Source: Quadrisphaera sp.
Lineage (GTDB): Bacteria; Actinomycetota; Actinomycetes; Actinomycetales; Quadrisphaeraceae
NCBI GenBank assembly: GCA_029258695.1
Contig: JARIBR010000121.1
Span: 1 to 6,246 of the forward strand
Length of the DNA stretch: 6,246 nt
Direction: 5' to 3'
Shown here piece after piece: positions 1-5,792 of the stretch (the stretch's first letter is position 1; every line of letters begins with the position of its first letter). A program made the translations under genes and the position numbers. The notes below the pieces were generated by a model that saw nothing but the letters and a program-made list of their open reading frames with translations, was not told the DNA's origin and did not search any database.

Positions 1-126
1 GTCGAGATCATGCTCGAGCGCGTCACCAACATCTCCATGGGCCAGCAGATCGACGGCGTGGTGGAGTTCGAGGAGCTCGCCGAGCAGGGGATCGACGCCC
101 CCACGGCGATCGCCAACCTGGACTGA
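1..126 (+). CDS. gcl: Glyoxylate carboligase (tartronate-semialdehyde synthase), C-terminal end only
   Basis: The frame is open from base 1 and ends in TGA, giving the last 41 residues of a protein that starts outside the window. The stretch ERVTNISMG followed by an acidic [11 protein letters not shown] segment and a DAPT motif matches, from memory, the C-terminus of E. coli Gcl (ERVTNISMG, then a VMEFEDIAD-like segment and DAPT). Gcl is a thiamine-diphosphate and FAD-binding enzyme of the cytoplasm. It condenses two glyoxylates into tartronate semialdehyde with loss of CO2. Its catalytic domains lie upstream and cannot be checked here. The glycerate kinase and allantoin genes that follow support the call, since glyoxylate is the end product of allantoin breakdown. 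The identification rests on a short but distinctive tail plus context. Confidence 0.85.
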   Translation, partial: VEIMLERVTNISMGQQIDGVVEFEELAEQGIDAPTAIANLD

Positions 127-182
127 CAGGCACCCTCCGCGCTGACCTGTCCTAGCCTCACCCCCACGACCGGCCCCACCCC

Positions 183-213
183 GCTGCCCGCCGGCCCACC
201 GCGGGCGGGCAGC
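183..213 (+). other. GC-rich stem-loop between gcl and glxK
   Basis: A perfect 10-bp inverted repeat pairs 183-192 (GCTGCCCGCC) with 204-213 (GGCGGGCAGC) around an 11-nt loop. It lies 56 nt past the gcl stop and 7 nt before the glxK Shine-Dalgarno sequence. No T-run follows. It could be a U-less actinobacterial terminator or attenuator, or an intercistronic mRNA structure affecting stability or ribosome access. The sequence alone does not decide between these. Confidence 0.5.
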
Positions 214-220
214 CCTCGAC

Positions 221-227
221 GAAGAGG
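221..227 (+). promoter_or_regulatory. Ribosome binding site of glxK
   Basis: The purine-rich GAAGAGG ends 6 nt before the ATG at 234. This supports that start, which also begins the protein at the conserved N-terminal APDKFKG region of the family. Confidence 0.7.
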
Positions 228-233
228 TGCCCC

Positions 234-1394
234 ATGACGCGCGTGCTGCTCGCCCCCGACAAGTTCAAGGGCACCCTCACGGCCGCCGAGGTGGCCGCCC
301 ACCTCGCCAGCGGCATCTCCTCGTCCGCCCCCGACGTGGAGGTCTCGGTGGTGCCCGTGGCCGACGGTGGGGACGGGACCGTCGAGGCCGCGGTCGCTGC
401 CGGGTACGAGGAGCGCACCAGCCGGGCCCACGGGCCCACCGGAGCGGAGCGCGACGCCCGCTGGGCCCGCCGCGAGGGCACGGCGGTGGTGGAGATGGCG
501 GAGGTCTCCGGCCTCTCGCAGCTGCCCGGCGGGGTCCTGGCCCCGCTGGACGCCAGCTCCCGCGGCACGGGCGAGGTGATCGTCGCGGCGCTGGACGCCG
601 GCGCGCGCACCATCGTCCTGGCGATCGGCGGCAGCGCCAGCACCGACGGCGGCGCCGGCATGCTGAGCGCCCTCGGCGCCCGGCTCACCGGGGCCGACGG
701 CGCTCAGGTCCCCGACGGCGGCGGTGGCCTCGCCGAGGCGCAGAGGCTCGACCTCTCGGGGCTCGACGCGCGCCTGCGCGAGTGCGACGTCGTCGTCGCC
801 TGCGACGTCGACAACCCCCTGCTCGGCCCGGACGGCGCCGCGGCCGTCTACGGCCCCCAGAAGGGAGCCACGCCCGAGGACGTCGACGCGCTCGACGCCG
901 CGCTGGCGCGGTGGGCCGCCCTGGTCGAGCAGGCCGTCCCCGGCGGGTCCACCGACCCTGCCACGCCCGGTGCCGGCGCCGCCGGCGGTGTCGGGTTCGC
1001 CGCCCTGGCGGTGCTCGACGCGCGCATGCGCCCGGGCATCGACCTGGTCCTGGACCTCGTCGGCTTCCACGAGGCCCTCGACGGCGCCGACCTCGTGGTC
1101 ACGGGCGAGGGGCGCCTCGACGAGCAGACCCTCAGCGGCAAGGCGCCGGCGGGCGTCGCGGCCGCGGCGGCTGCGGCGGGGAGCACCACCGTGGCGGTGT
1201 GCGGCAGGCTCGACCTGGACGAGGCCGCGCTCCGGGCGGCGGGGATCTCCGCGGCCTGGGCGCTGACCGACGTCAGCGACGACCTGGAGGAGTGCATGAC
1301 CCGCCCCGGACCGCTGCTGCACCGCATCGGGGCCCGCATCGCCGAGGCGCTGCCCGGGCTCGTCGCGGACCGGGCCGCGGCCCGTGAGCACTGA
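234..1394 (+). CDS. glxK: Glycerate 2-kinase (GlxK/GarK family)
   Basis: This 386-residue cytoplasmic kinase is about the usual length of the GlxK/GarK family. It phosphorylates D-glycerate with ATP; the E. coli members make 2-phosphoglycerate. Family signatures in order are APDKFKGTL (residues 7-15), ADGGDGT (43-49), the glycine-rich [12 protein letters not shown] (131-142), CDVDNPLLG (190-198), GPQKGA (207-212) and [13 protein letters not shown] (291-303). The ATG at 234 is chosen because it has a Shine-Dalgarno sequence and sits a few residues before APDKFKG. The gene follows gcl by 107 nt and precedes allantoinase by 67 nt on the same strand. That fits conversion of allantoin-derived glyoxylate through tartronate semialdehyde and glycerate into glycolysis. 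An alanine run near residues 309-315 looks like a GC-rich codon effect. The family call is secure; the phosphorylated position (2 rather than 3) is inferred from relatives. Confidence 0.95.
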   Translation: MTRVLLAPDKFKGTLTAAEVAAHLASGISSSAPDVEVSVVPVADGGDGTVEAAVAAGYEERTSRAHGPTGAERDARWARREGTAVVEMAEVSGLSQLPGGVLAPLDASSRGTGEVIVAALDAGARTIVLAIGGSASTDGGAGMLSALGARLTGADGAQVPDGGGGLAEAQRLDLSGLDARLRECDVVVACDVDNPLLGPDGAAAVYGPQKGATPEDVDALDAALARWAALVEQAVPGGSTDPATPGAGAAGGVGFAALAVLDARMRPGIDLVLDLVGFHEALDGADLVVTGEGRLDEQTLSGKAPAGVAAAAAAAGSTTVAVCGRLDLDEAALRAAGISAAWALTDVSDDLEECMTRPGPLLHRIGARIAEALPGLVADRAAAREH

Positions 1395-1398
1395 GCCG

Positions 1399-1424
1399 AC
1401 CGGGGCGAGCACCTCGCCACCGGT
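1399..1424 (+). other. Intercistronic stem-loop between glxK and allB
   Basis: ACCGG plus GGCGAG (1399-1409) pairs with CTCGCC plus CCGGT (1413-1418 and 1420-1424). This gives 11 base pairs with one bulged A (1419) and a CAC loop. It begins 4 nt after the glxK stop and lies 26 nt before the allB Shine-Dalgarno sequence. No T-run follows. It may be an mRNA processing or stability element, or a weak terminator tuning kinase against allantoinase expression; both are inference. Confidence 0.5.
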
Positions 1425-1450
1425 GAGAGATCCTGACGAGCACCACGACG

Positions 1451-1456
1451 AGGAGG
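1451..1456 (+). promoter_or_regulatory. Strong ribosome binding site that fixes the allB start
   Basis: A perfect AGGAGG sits 5 nt before the ATG at 1462. An in-frame GTG at 1384, inside the end of glxK, would add 26 residues rich in Ser, Pro, Asp and His that are not typical of allantoinases. The motif therefore supports 1462 as the true start. Confidence 0.85.
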
Positions 1457-1461
1457 TCCTC

Positions 1462-2811
1462 ATGGACGATGATCGGTTGTTCGACACGGTGTTCCGCGCC
1501 CCGCGCGTCATCACCGCGGCAGGAGAGGTGGCGCGCTGCATCGGCGTGCGCGACGGCATCATCACGGCGATCGAGCCGTTGGACTCCGACATCACCGGCG
1601 ACCGCGTGGTCGAGCTCGGTGACGACGAGGTCCTGCTGCCCGGGCTCGTCGACACCCACGTGCACGTCAACGAGCCGGGGCGCACCGACTGGGAGGGTTT
1701 CGAGAGCGCCACGAAGGCCGCCGCCGCCGGGGGGGTGACCACCCTCGTCGACATGCCCCTGAACTCGCTGCCGCCGACCACCACCGTCGAGGCGCTGGCG
1801 ACCAAGCGCGAGGTCGCGAAGGACAAGGTGTGGATGGACGTCGGCTTCTGGGGCGGCTCCGTGCCCGACAACTTCGAGCACCTGCGCGGCCTCCACGACG
1901 CCGGGGTCTTCGGGTTCAAGTGCTTCCTGCTGTTCTCCGGGGTGGAGGAGTTCCCGCACCTGGACTCCGAGCAGCTCGAGCGGGCCCTGCGCCAGCTGCG
2001 CTCCTACGGGGCGATGATGATCGTCCACGCGGAGGACGAGAACGCCATCGACAACGCCCCGACGCCGAACGGCGACGTCTACGCCGACTTCCTGGCCTCG
2101 CGGCCGCGCGGGGCCGAGAACCTCGCCATCGCCCAGGTCATCGAGCGTGCCCGGTGGACGGGGGCGCGGGTGCACATCCTCCACCTGTCCAGCTCTGACG
2201 CGCTGCCCATGATCGCCACCGCGCGCCGCGACGGCGTCCGCCTCACCGTCGAGACCACCCCCCACTACCTCTGCCTGTCCTCCGAGGAGATCCCGAACGG
2301 CGCGACGGAGTACAAGTGCTGCCCGCCGATCCGCGAGGCCGACAACCGCGAGCGGCTGTGGAAGGGCGTCGCCGACGGCGACATCGACTGCATCGTCACC
2401 GACCACTCACCGAGCACCATCGACCTCAAGCACCTCGACACCGGTGACTTCGGCACCGCCTGGGGCGGCGTGGCCGGGCTCCAGGTCAGCCTTCCCGCGG
2501 TGTGGAGCCAGGCGCGCCGCCGCGGCTACACGCTGTGCGACGTCGTGAAGTGGATGGCCGAGAACCCGGCGAAGCAGGTGGGTCTGACCACCAAGGGACA
2601 CATCTCGATCGGCTACGCCGCCGACTTCTCCGTCTTCGCCCCCGACGACGCCTTCGTGGTCGACGTGAAGAAGCTGCACCACAAGAACCAGATCTCGGCC
2701 TACGACGGCCGGGCCCTCGCAGGCGTGGTGCGCAGCACCTGGCTCGCCGGCGAGGTCATCGACATCGGCGCTGCTCCCCGCGGGCGGCTCCTGAGCAGAG
2801 GACGAGCATGA
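1462..2811 (+). CDS. allB: Allantoinase (cyclic amidohydrolase)
   Basis: This 449-residue metal-dependent enzyme opens the hydantoin ring of allantoin to give allantoate, in the cytoplasm. Its length is close to E. coli AllB (about 453). Visible family features are a short N-terminal beta segment and then the metal-binding HVH of [10 protein letters not shown] (His66, His68). Next come the probable carboxylated lysine in GFKCF (Lys153), His189 in VHAED, His241 in ILHLSS and Asp314 in VTDHSP. These are the six ligands expected of a binuclear allantoinase centre. [11 protein letters not shown] (70-80) is typical of allantoinase rather than dihydropyrimidinase or dihydroorotase. The start is set by AGGAGG 5 nt upstream. 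The stop overlaps the next start as ATGA, indicating translational coupling with allE. Substrate assignment is strengthened by allE and gcl nearby; dihydropyrimidinase is an unlikely alternative. Confidence 0.95.
   Translation: MDDDRLFDTVFRAPRVITAAGEVARCIGVRDGIITAIEPLDSDITGDRVVELGDDEVLLPGLVDTHVHVNEPGRTDWEGFESATKAAAAGGVTTLVDMPLNSLPPTTTVEALATKREVAKDKVWMDVGFWGGSVPDNFEHLRGLHDAGVFGFKCFLLFSGVEEFPHLDSEQLERALRQLRSYGAMMIVHAEDENAIDNAPTPNGDVYADFLASRPRGAENLAIAQVIERARWTGARVHILHLSSSDALPMIATARRDGVRLTVETTPHYLCLSSEEIPNGATEYKCCPPIREADNRERLWKGVADGDIDCIVTDHSPSTIDLKHLDTGDFGTAWGGVAGLQVSLPAVWSQARRRGYTLCDVVKWMAENPAKQVGLTTKGHISIGYAADFSVFAPDDAFVVDVKKLHHKNQISAYDGRALAGVVRSTWLAGEVIDIGAAPRGRLLSRGRA
2797..2802 (+). promoter_or_regulatory. 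Ribosome binding site of allE inside the end of allB
   Basis: AGAGGA lies within the last allB codons, 5 nt before the ATG at 2808. With the 4-nt ATGA overlap, this indicates that allE can be translated by reinitiation after allB as well as from its own site. Confidence 0.65.
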
Positions 2812-3656
2812 GCGCGAACGCCCCGCACCGCACCTACCACGTGCCCGCCGGAGGTCTTCCCGGCCAGCGGGAGCTGACCACCGACCGGGCCCGCTTCACC
2901 ACCGCCTACGCGGTGATCCCCAAGGGCACCATGCGCGACATCACCACGCAGGGTCTGCCGCACTGGGAGGAGACCCGGGTCTGGGTCCTCGCCCGGCCGC
3001 TGACCGGGTTCGCCGAGACCTTCTCGCAGTACCTCGTCGAGGTGGCTCCCGGCGGGGGCAGCGACGACCCCGAGAGCGACCCGGGCGCCGAGGCCGTGCT
3101 GTTCGTCGTCGGAGGCGAGCTGACCCTCACCCTCGCCGGGGAGGAGCACGTGCTCGCCCCCGGCGGGTACGCCTTCCTGGCGCCGGGCGCGTCGTGGACC
3201 CTGCACAACACCGGCGGGGACGCGGCCTCCTTCCACTGGATCCGCAAGCGCTACGAGACGGTCGACGGCGTCGAGGCCCCCGAGTCCTTCGTGACGAACG
3301 AGCAGGACGTCGAGCCGACCGCCATGGCCGGCACCGACGGCGCGTGGGCGACCAGCCGGTTCGTGGACCCCCTCGACGTGCGCCACGACATGCACGTGAC
3401 GATCGTGACCTTCGCCCCGGGCGGGGCCATCCCGTTCCCCGAGACGCACGTCATGGAGCACGGGCTCTTCGTCCTGGAGGGCAAGGCCGTGTACCTGCTG
3501 AACGAGGACTGGGTGGAGGTCGAGGCCGGCGACTTCATGTGGCTGCGCGCGTTCTGCCCCCAGGCCTGCTACGCCGGCGGGCCGGACAGCTTCCGGTACC
3601 TGCTCTACAAGGACATGCACCGTCACTCGCGCCTCGGCGGGGTCCTCGCCGGCTGA
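2808..3656 (+). CDS. allE: (S)-ureidoglycine aminohydrolase (bicupin)
   Basis: This 282-residue bicupin hydrolyses (S)-ureidoglycine to (S)-ureidoglycolate and ammonia, the step after allantoate amidohydrolase. Two cupin halves are visible. The N-terminal one spans about residues 65-145 ([13 protein letters not shown], then [10 protein letters not shown]). The C-terminal one spans about 190-270. The second holds the expected manganese site in ETHVMEHG: Glu212, His214 and His218, with Gln252 in the CPQACY segment. Lys268 in the LLYKDM segment matches a substrate-contacting lysine known in the plant enzyme. The first cupin lacks this metal-binding set, as in known AllE proteins. The protein is about 20 residues longer than E. 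coli AllE, mostly at the N-terminus and in an acidic Gly/Ser/Asp loop near residues 82-93. It is the last gene of the allantoin cluster here, and a long hairpin follows. Confidence 0.93.
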   Translation: MSANAPHRTYHVPAGGLPGQRELTTDRARFTTAYAVIPKGTMRDITTQGLPHWEETRVWVLARPLTGFAETFSQYLVEVAPGGGSDDPESDPGAEAVLFVVGGELTLTLAGEEHVLAPGGYAFLAPGASWTLHNTGGDAASFHWIRKRYETVDGVEAPESFVTNEQDVEPTAMAGTDGAWATSRFVDPLDVRHDMHVTIVTFAPGGAIPFPETHVMEHGLFVLEGKAVYLLNEDWVEVEAGDFMWLRAFCPQACYAGGPDSFRYLLYKDMHRHSRLGGVLAG

Positions 3657-3679
3657 GCCCACTCTCCCGGAGGGCCCAC

Positions 3680-3747
3680 CGCGTCGAGCGGGGATCTGGT
3701 GCGGGCGACACGCCGGTGTCGCGCGCCCCGGGTCCCCGCTCGCCGTG
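3680..3747 (+). terminator. Long in-register hairpin between allE and frnE, possible terminator
   Basis: Bases 3680-3711 fold back on 3716-3747 with no bulges: 29 of 32 positions pair, three of them as G-T. The mismatches are at 3684/3743, 3700/3727 and 3704/3723. The loop is GCCG (3712-3715). The inner 7 bp (GCGACAC/GTGTCGC) and a 10-bp block (3685-3694 with 3733-3742) are perfect. The three wobbles are G-U if the + strand is transcribed and A-C on the other strand, so an RNA read in the + direction folds better. It starts 24 nt after the allE stop and ends 45 nt before frnE. No T-run follows, as is common for high-GC actinobacterial terminators. A leader element of frnE or a small structured RNA is also possible. 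Confidence 0.5.
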
Positions 3748-3792
3748 CCCCGGGCCGGAACAGCAGCGCCGCGCCGACGCGTTGCAGGGCAC

Positions 3793-4527
3793 ATGAGGGT
3801 CGAGGTCTGGTCGGACGTGGTGTGCCCGTGGTGCTGGATCGGCAAGCGCCACCTCGAGGCCGCGCTGGAGAGGTTCGAGCACGCCGACGAGGTCGAGGTG
3901 GTGTGGCGGGCCTTCGAGCTCGACCCCACGGCGGTCAGCGCCCCGGCCGGCACGCCGCCCGAGGAGCGCGCGTCGTACGCGACCCGGCTCGCCACCAAGT
4001 ACGGCACCGACGTGGCGGCGGCCCAGCAGATGATCGACACCATGGTCGCGCGCGGCTCGGAGGTCGGCGTCGACCTGCGCTTCGACCGGGCGGTGGCCGC
4101 GAACACCGTCGACGCGCACCGCGTGATCCACCTCGCGGCGCAGCGCGGCGGCGCGGCGCTGCAGGACGCGGTGAAGGAGCGGCTGATGCGGGCGTACTTC
4201 ACCGAGGGCGAGTCGGTCGGTGACCACGACGTGCTGGTGCGCCTGGGCGCTGAGGCGGGCCTCGACGCGCGCGAGGTCGCCGAGGTCCTCGAGGAGGGGA
4301 CGTTCCTGGCCGAGGTGCGCGCCGAGGAGGCCGAGGCCGCAGCCCTGGGGGCGACCGGCGTGCCGTTCTTCGTCGTCGACCGGCGCTACGGCGTGGCGGG
4401 CGCCCAGCCGGTCGAGGCGCTGCTCGAGGTGCTCGAGACCGCGTGGGCGCAGCGCCCGCAGCTGGTCACCGTCACGTCCGGCGGTGACGACGCCGCCGCG
4501 TGCGGCCCTGACGGCTGCGCCCTGTGA
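3793..4527 (+). CDS. frnE: DsbA-family thiol:disulfide oxidoreductase, FrnE type
   Basis: This 244-residue cytoplasmic protein has no signal peptide or membrane segment. The redox motif C11-P-W-C14 lies in an opening strand (VEVWSDVVCPWCWIGK is typical of the FrnE/2-hydroxychromene-isomerase-like DsbA branch). A helical insert follows at about residues 50-170, with the usual RFDRAVAANTVDAHR-type segment (96-110). The thioredoxin fold then resumes at GATGVPFFVVD (186-196), whose Val190-Pro191 should be the cis-proline loop. The tail carries a second cysteine pair, C237-GPDG-C242, a CX4C motif described for Deinococcus FrnE. Such proteins are linked to disulfide handling and oxidative-stress tolerance; the client is unknown. 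The ATG at 3793 is chosen because it begins at the conserved first strand. The Shine-Dalgarno is poor (AGGG only 3 nt away), and a GTG at 3745 would add 16 non-conserved residues that overlap the upstream hairpin. Confidence 0.88.
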   Translation: MRVEVWSDVVCPWCWIGKRHLEAALERFEHADEVEVVWRAFELDPTAVSAPAGTPPEERASYATRLATKYGTDVAAAQQMIDTMVARGSEVGVDLRFDRAVAANTVDAHRVIHLAAQRGGAALQDAVKERLMRAYFTEGESVGDHDVLVRLGAEAGLDAREVAEVLEEGTFLAEVRAEEAEAAALGATGVPFFVVDRRYGVAGAQPVEALLEVLETAWAQRPQLVTVTSGGDDAAACGPDGCAL

Positions 4528-4583
4528 GCGCCACCTCCGCTGAGCCTCACGGCCGCGGACGCTGAGCCCCGCCTCCCGTGAGC

Positions 4584-4663
4584 TGCGCCCGCGGACGTGC
4601 AGCGGGGACCGCCTGAGCGGCGTGTCGGCCTCCGACGGGTCGCGGTGCACGTCCGTGGCTGCG
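4584..4663 (+). terminator. Long imperfect hairpin between convergent genes, possible bidirectional terminator
   Basis: Bases 4584-4617 pair in register with 4630-4663 at 28 of 34 positions, without bulges. A perfect 10-bp core (4592-4601, CGGACGTGCA, with 4646-4655) is flanked by weaker pairing. The apical part could instead form two small hairpins: CCGC/GCGG at 4609-4620 and GTCGG/CCGAC at 4624-4636. It begins 56 nt after the frnE stop and ends 17 nt before the stop of the convergent glycosylase gene, so both could use it as a terminator. There is no T-run on either side. A perfect 10-nt palindrome (CGCCCGGGCG, 4666-4675) follows directly. The rest of the 153-nt gap shows nothing coding. 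Confidence 0.45.
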
Positions 4664-4680
4664 CGCGCCCGGGCGTCCGG

Positions 4681-5304
4681 TCAGCCGCAGGCACCCGCCG
4701 CGGTGACGTAGGCGCCGACGAGGTCGGCCTCGCGCTGGGCCCGCTTCGTGGGCGGCACGGCGAAGACCTGGTTGCTGGGGTGCCACGTGCTCACCACGGC
4801 CAGCCCGTCACCGGCGTCGGGGTGGGCGCGCAGCAGGCGGGCCCAGCCGTCGCGGGCGTCACCGCCGTGGAGCACGACGGCGCGCAGCCGGGGGAGCAGG
4901 ACCAGCAGGCGGTGCAACGGCTCGACGCCGGCCTGGCGCTGGGCGGCGGTGACGCGCCCGGCCCCGGTCTCGTGGACGTACCAGGGCACGGCGTTCCAGA
5001 GGATCGCCTGATCGTCCGCCAGCCCGGAGGCCTCCCGCGCACGGATCAGCCGCTGGGACGACGGCGCGCCGTTCTCCACGGAGGCGAAGCCGCTGCCCCT
5101 CGGGCCTCCTGCCGCGGGCCCGGGGTTGGAGAGCAGGGAGAGGACCTGGGCCTCGACGCCGCCGTCGTGCGGGGGGACGTGGGGGACGGGCCCCATCCTC
5201 TCGGGGCGCTCGGCGTTGAGCGCCTCGACCAGGGCGTTGACCGGCCCGACCCGCCCCTCGTGGCGCCGGCGCCACTGGTCCTCGCGGAACGCCCCGTCCG
5301 TCAT
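4681..5304 (-). CDS. Uracil-DNA-glycosylase superfamily protein, divergent
   Basis: This 207-residue protein has the two superfamily motifs in the right order. Motif A is LLSNPGP (57-63), resembling the (I/M)NPG motif of family 2/3 enzymes, with Asn60 where those have the catalytic asparagine. Motif B is STWHPSNQV (172-180), with His175. Between them lie ENGAPSSQRL and WNAVPWYVHETG, the latter a likely base-pocket segment. The expected role is removal of uracil or another damaged base from DNA in the cytoplasm. The exact substrate cannot be read from the sequence, and the family is none of the best-studied ones. The ATG at 5304 is preferred because GAGGG precedes it, though only 2 nt away; an in-frame ATG at 5313 has no Shine-Dalgarno. 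It is convergent with frnE and divergent from the Uma2 relic, so it is probably transcribed alone. Confidence 0.82.
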   Translation of the reverse strand: MTDGAFREDQWRRRHEGRVGPVNALVEALNAERPERMGPVPHVPPHDGGVEAQVLSLLSNPGPAAGGPRGSGFASVENGAPSSQRLIRAREASGLADDQAILWNAVPWYVHETGAGRVTAAQRQAGVEPLHRLLVLLPRLRAVVLHGGDARDGWARLLRAHPDAGDGLAVVSTWHPSNQVFAVPPTKRAQREADLVGAYVTAAGACG

Positions 5305-5313
5305 GGCCCTCAT

Positions 5314-5353
5314 GCGGTGAGCGTCGCACCCGGATCGCGGCGTCGCTCCTCGC
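5314..5353. other. Imperfect dyad in the divergent intergenic region
   Basis: Bases 5314-5327 pair in register with 5340-5353 at 12 of 14 positions (GAGCG/CGCTC core, one G-T). The apical loop is 12 nt. It lies just upstream of the glycosylase start codon, in the 86-nt gap before the Uma2 relic. It could be an operator or a leader hairpin. No convincing -35/-10 pair was recognised in this gap. Confidence 0.25.
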
Positions 5354-5390
5354 CACCGGTCCCAGCGCCCGCGTGCGGCAGGCTGCTCTC

Positions 5391-5769
5391 GTGAGCACGC
5401 TCTCCCGCGGCGAGCGACCACCGGCCATCGACGACTGGCTCGCAGAGTGCCAGCGGCTCGGGCAGGACCGCTCCGACGAGGTGTGGGAGGGCAGCCACCA
5501 CGTCGTTCCGCGCCCGTCCGTCAGACGTCCACGTGCCGTCCGCCGCGGCGGTCATCGTGGTGCTCAGCCCCGGCGACGAGACCTTCGCGAAGCTCACCTC
5601 CTCCGCCGCGCACGGCGTGGAGGAGATCATCGTCGCGGACCCGGCAGCACGCACGCTGCAGGTGTGGCAGCGCCGAGAGGGCGAGCAGGCGCCGCACGAG
5701 GAGGCCGGCCGCAGCGACCTGCTGGACGTGAGCGCACAGGAGCCGACGAGGGCGATCGACCGGCCGTGA
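5391..5769 (+). pseudogene. Uma2/DUF820-family nuclease-like gene, internally deleted and frameshifted
   Basis: Two pieces of one family lie in different frames. Piece one starts at GTG 5391 and runs about 43 codons to roughly 5519; it contains AIDDWLAECQRLG and DEVWEGSHHVVPRPS, the usual Uma2-family opening. Piece two, readable from about 5521 to the TGA at 5767-5769, contains SDVHVPSAAAV, VLSPGDETFAKL and AAHGVEEIIVADPAARTLQVW, the usual C-terminal half. Together they give about 125 residues, against roughly 180-190 in intact members, so about 60 residues are missing at the junction along with the frame. In piece two the glutamate expected before LSP (VVEVLSP in relatives) is Val, so the PD-(D/E)XK-like active site is also damaged. 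Intact members are proposed restriction-endonuclease-like proteins of uncertain role. A GTG at 5533 could in principle start a 78-residue fragment, but no function is expected. Confidence 0.75.
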
Positions 5770-5772
5770 AGC

Positions 5773-5792
5773 GCTCCGGGGCGCCCCGGGGC
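5773..5792. terminator. Short palindromic hairpin between convergent genes
   Basis: The perfect 14-nt palindrome CCGGGGCGCCCCGG (5776-5789) extends outward by a T-G and two further pairs. This gives an 8-bp stem with a GCGC loop. It fills the 22-nt gap between the Uma2 relic and the convergent mechanosensitive channel gene, touching the last base of the latter's stop codon. A bidirectional terminator is the simplest reading, but there is no T-run. Confidence 0.4.

Noticed and set aside
123..158. Possible promoter (CTGACA and TAGCCT) in the gcl-glxK gap
   Set aside because: The spacing between the boxes is 24 nt and the -10 match is poor.
193..203. 11-mer GGCCCACCGCG repeated at 3673-3683
   Set aside because: Repeats of this length are expected by chance in a window of this size and GC content, and the surroundings do not align.
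1155..1182. GCG/GCC-rich run encoding several alanines in glxK
   Set aside because: Non-identical codons in a helical region of a GC-rich gene; no evidence of a slippage repeat or function.
1384..1461. Upstream GTG start adding 26 residues to allantoinase
   Set aside because: No Shine-Dalgarno precedes the GTG and the extension is not family-like, whereas AGGAGG stands 5 nt before the ATG at 1462.
1273..2406. 377-codon open frame on the - strand
   Set aside because: Antisense to glxK and allB, with no recognisable domain; a mirror of the codon bias of the real genes.
2700..4202. 500-codon open frame on the - strand
   Set aside because: It lies antisense to allB, allE and frnE, which have clear family motifs. 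Its translation is low-complexity, rich in Arg, Gly, Val and His, as expected from high third-position GC.
4546..4582. Inverted repeat CTCACGG/CCGTGAG after frnE
   Set aside because: Only 7 bp with a 23-nt spacer and no extension; weaker than the adjacent 4584-4663 hairpin.
3535..4650. 371-codon open frame on the - strand across the frnE region
   Set aside because: Antisense to frnE with no domain signal. frnE has CPWC and cis-Pro motifs in the right places.
4597..5394. 265-codon open frame on the + strand
   Set aside because: Antisense to the glycosylase gene and starts inside the convergent hairpin. The translation is biased and lacks family motifs.
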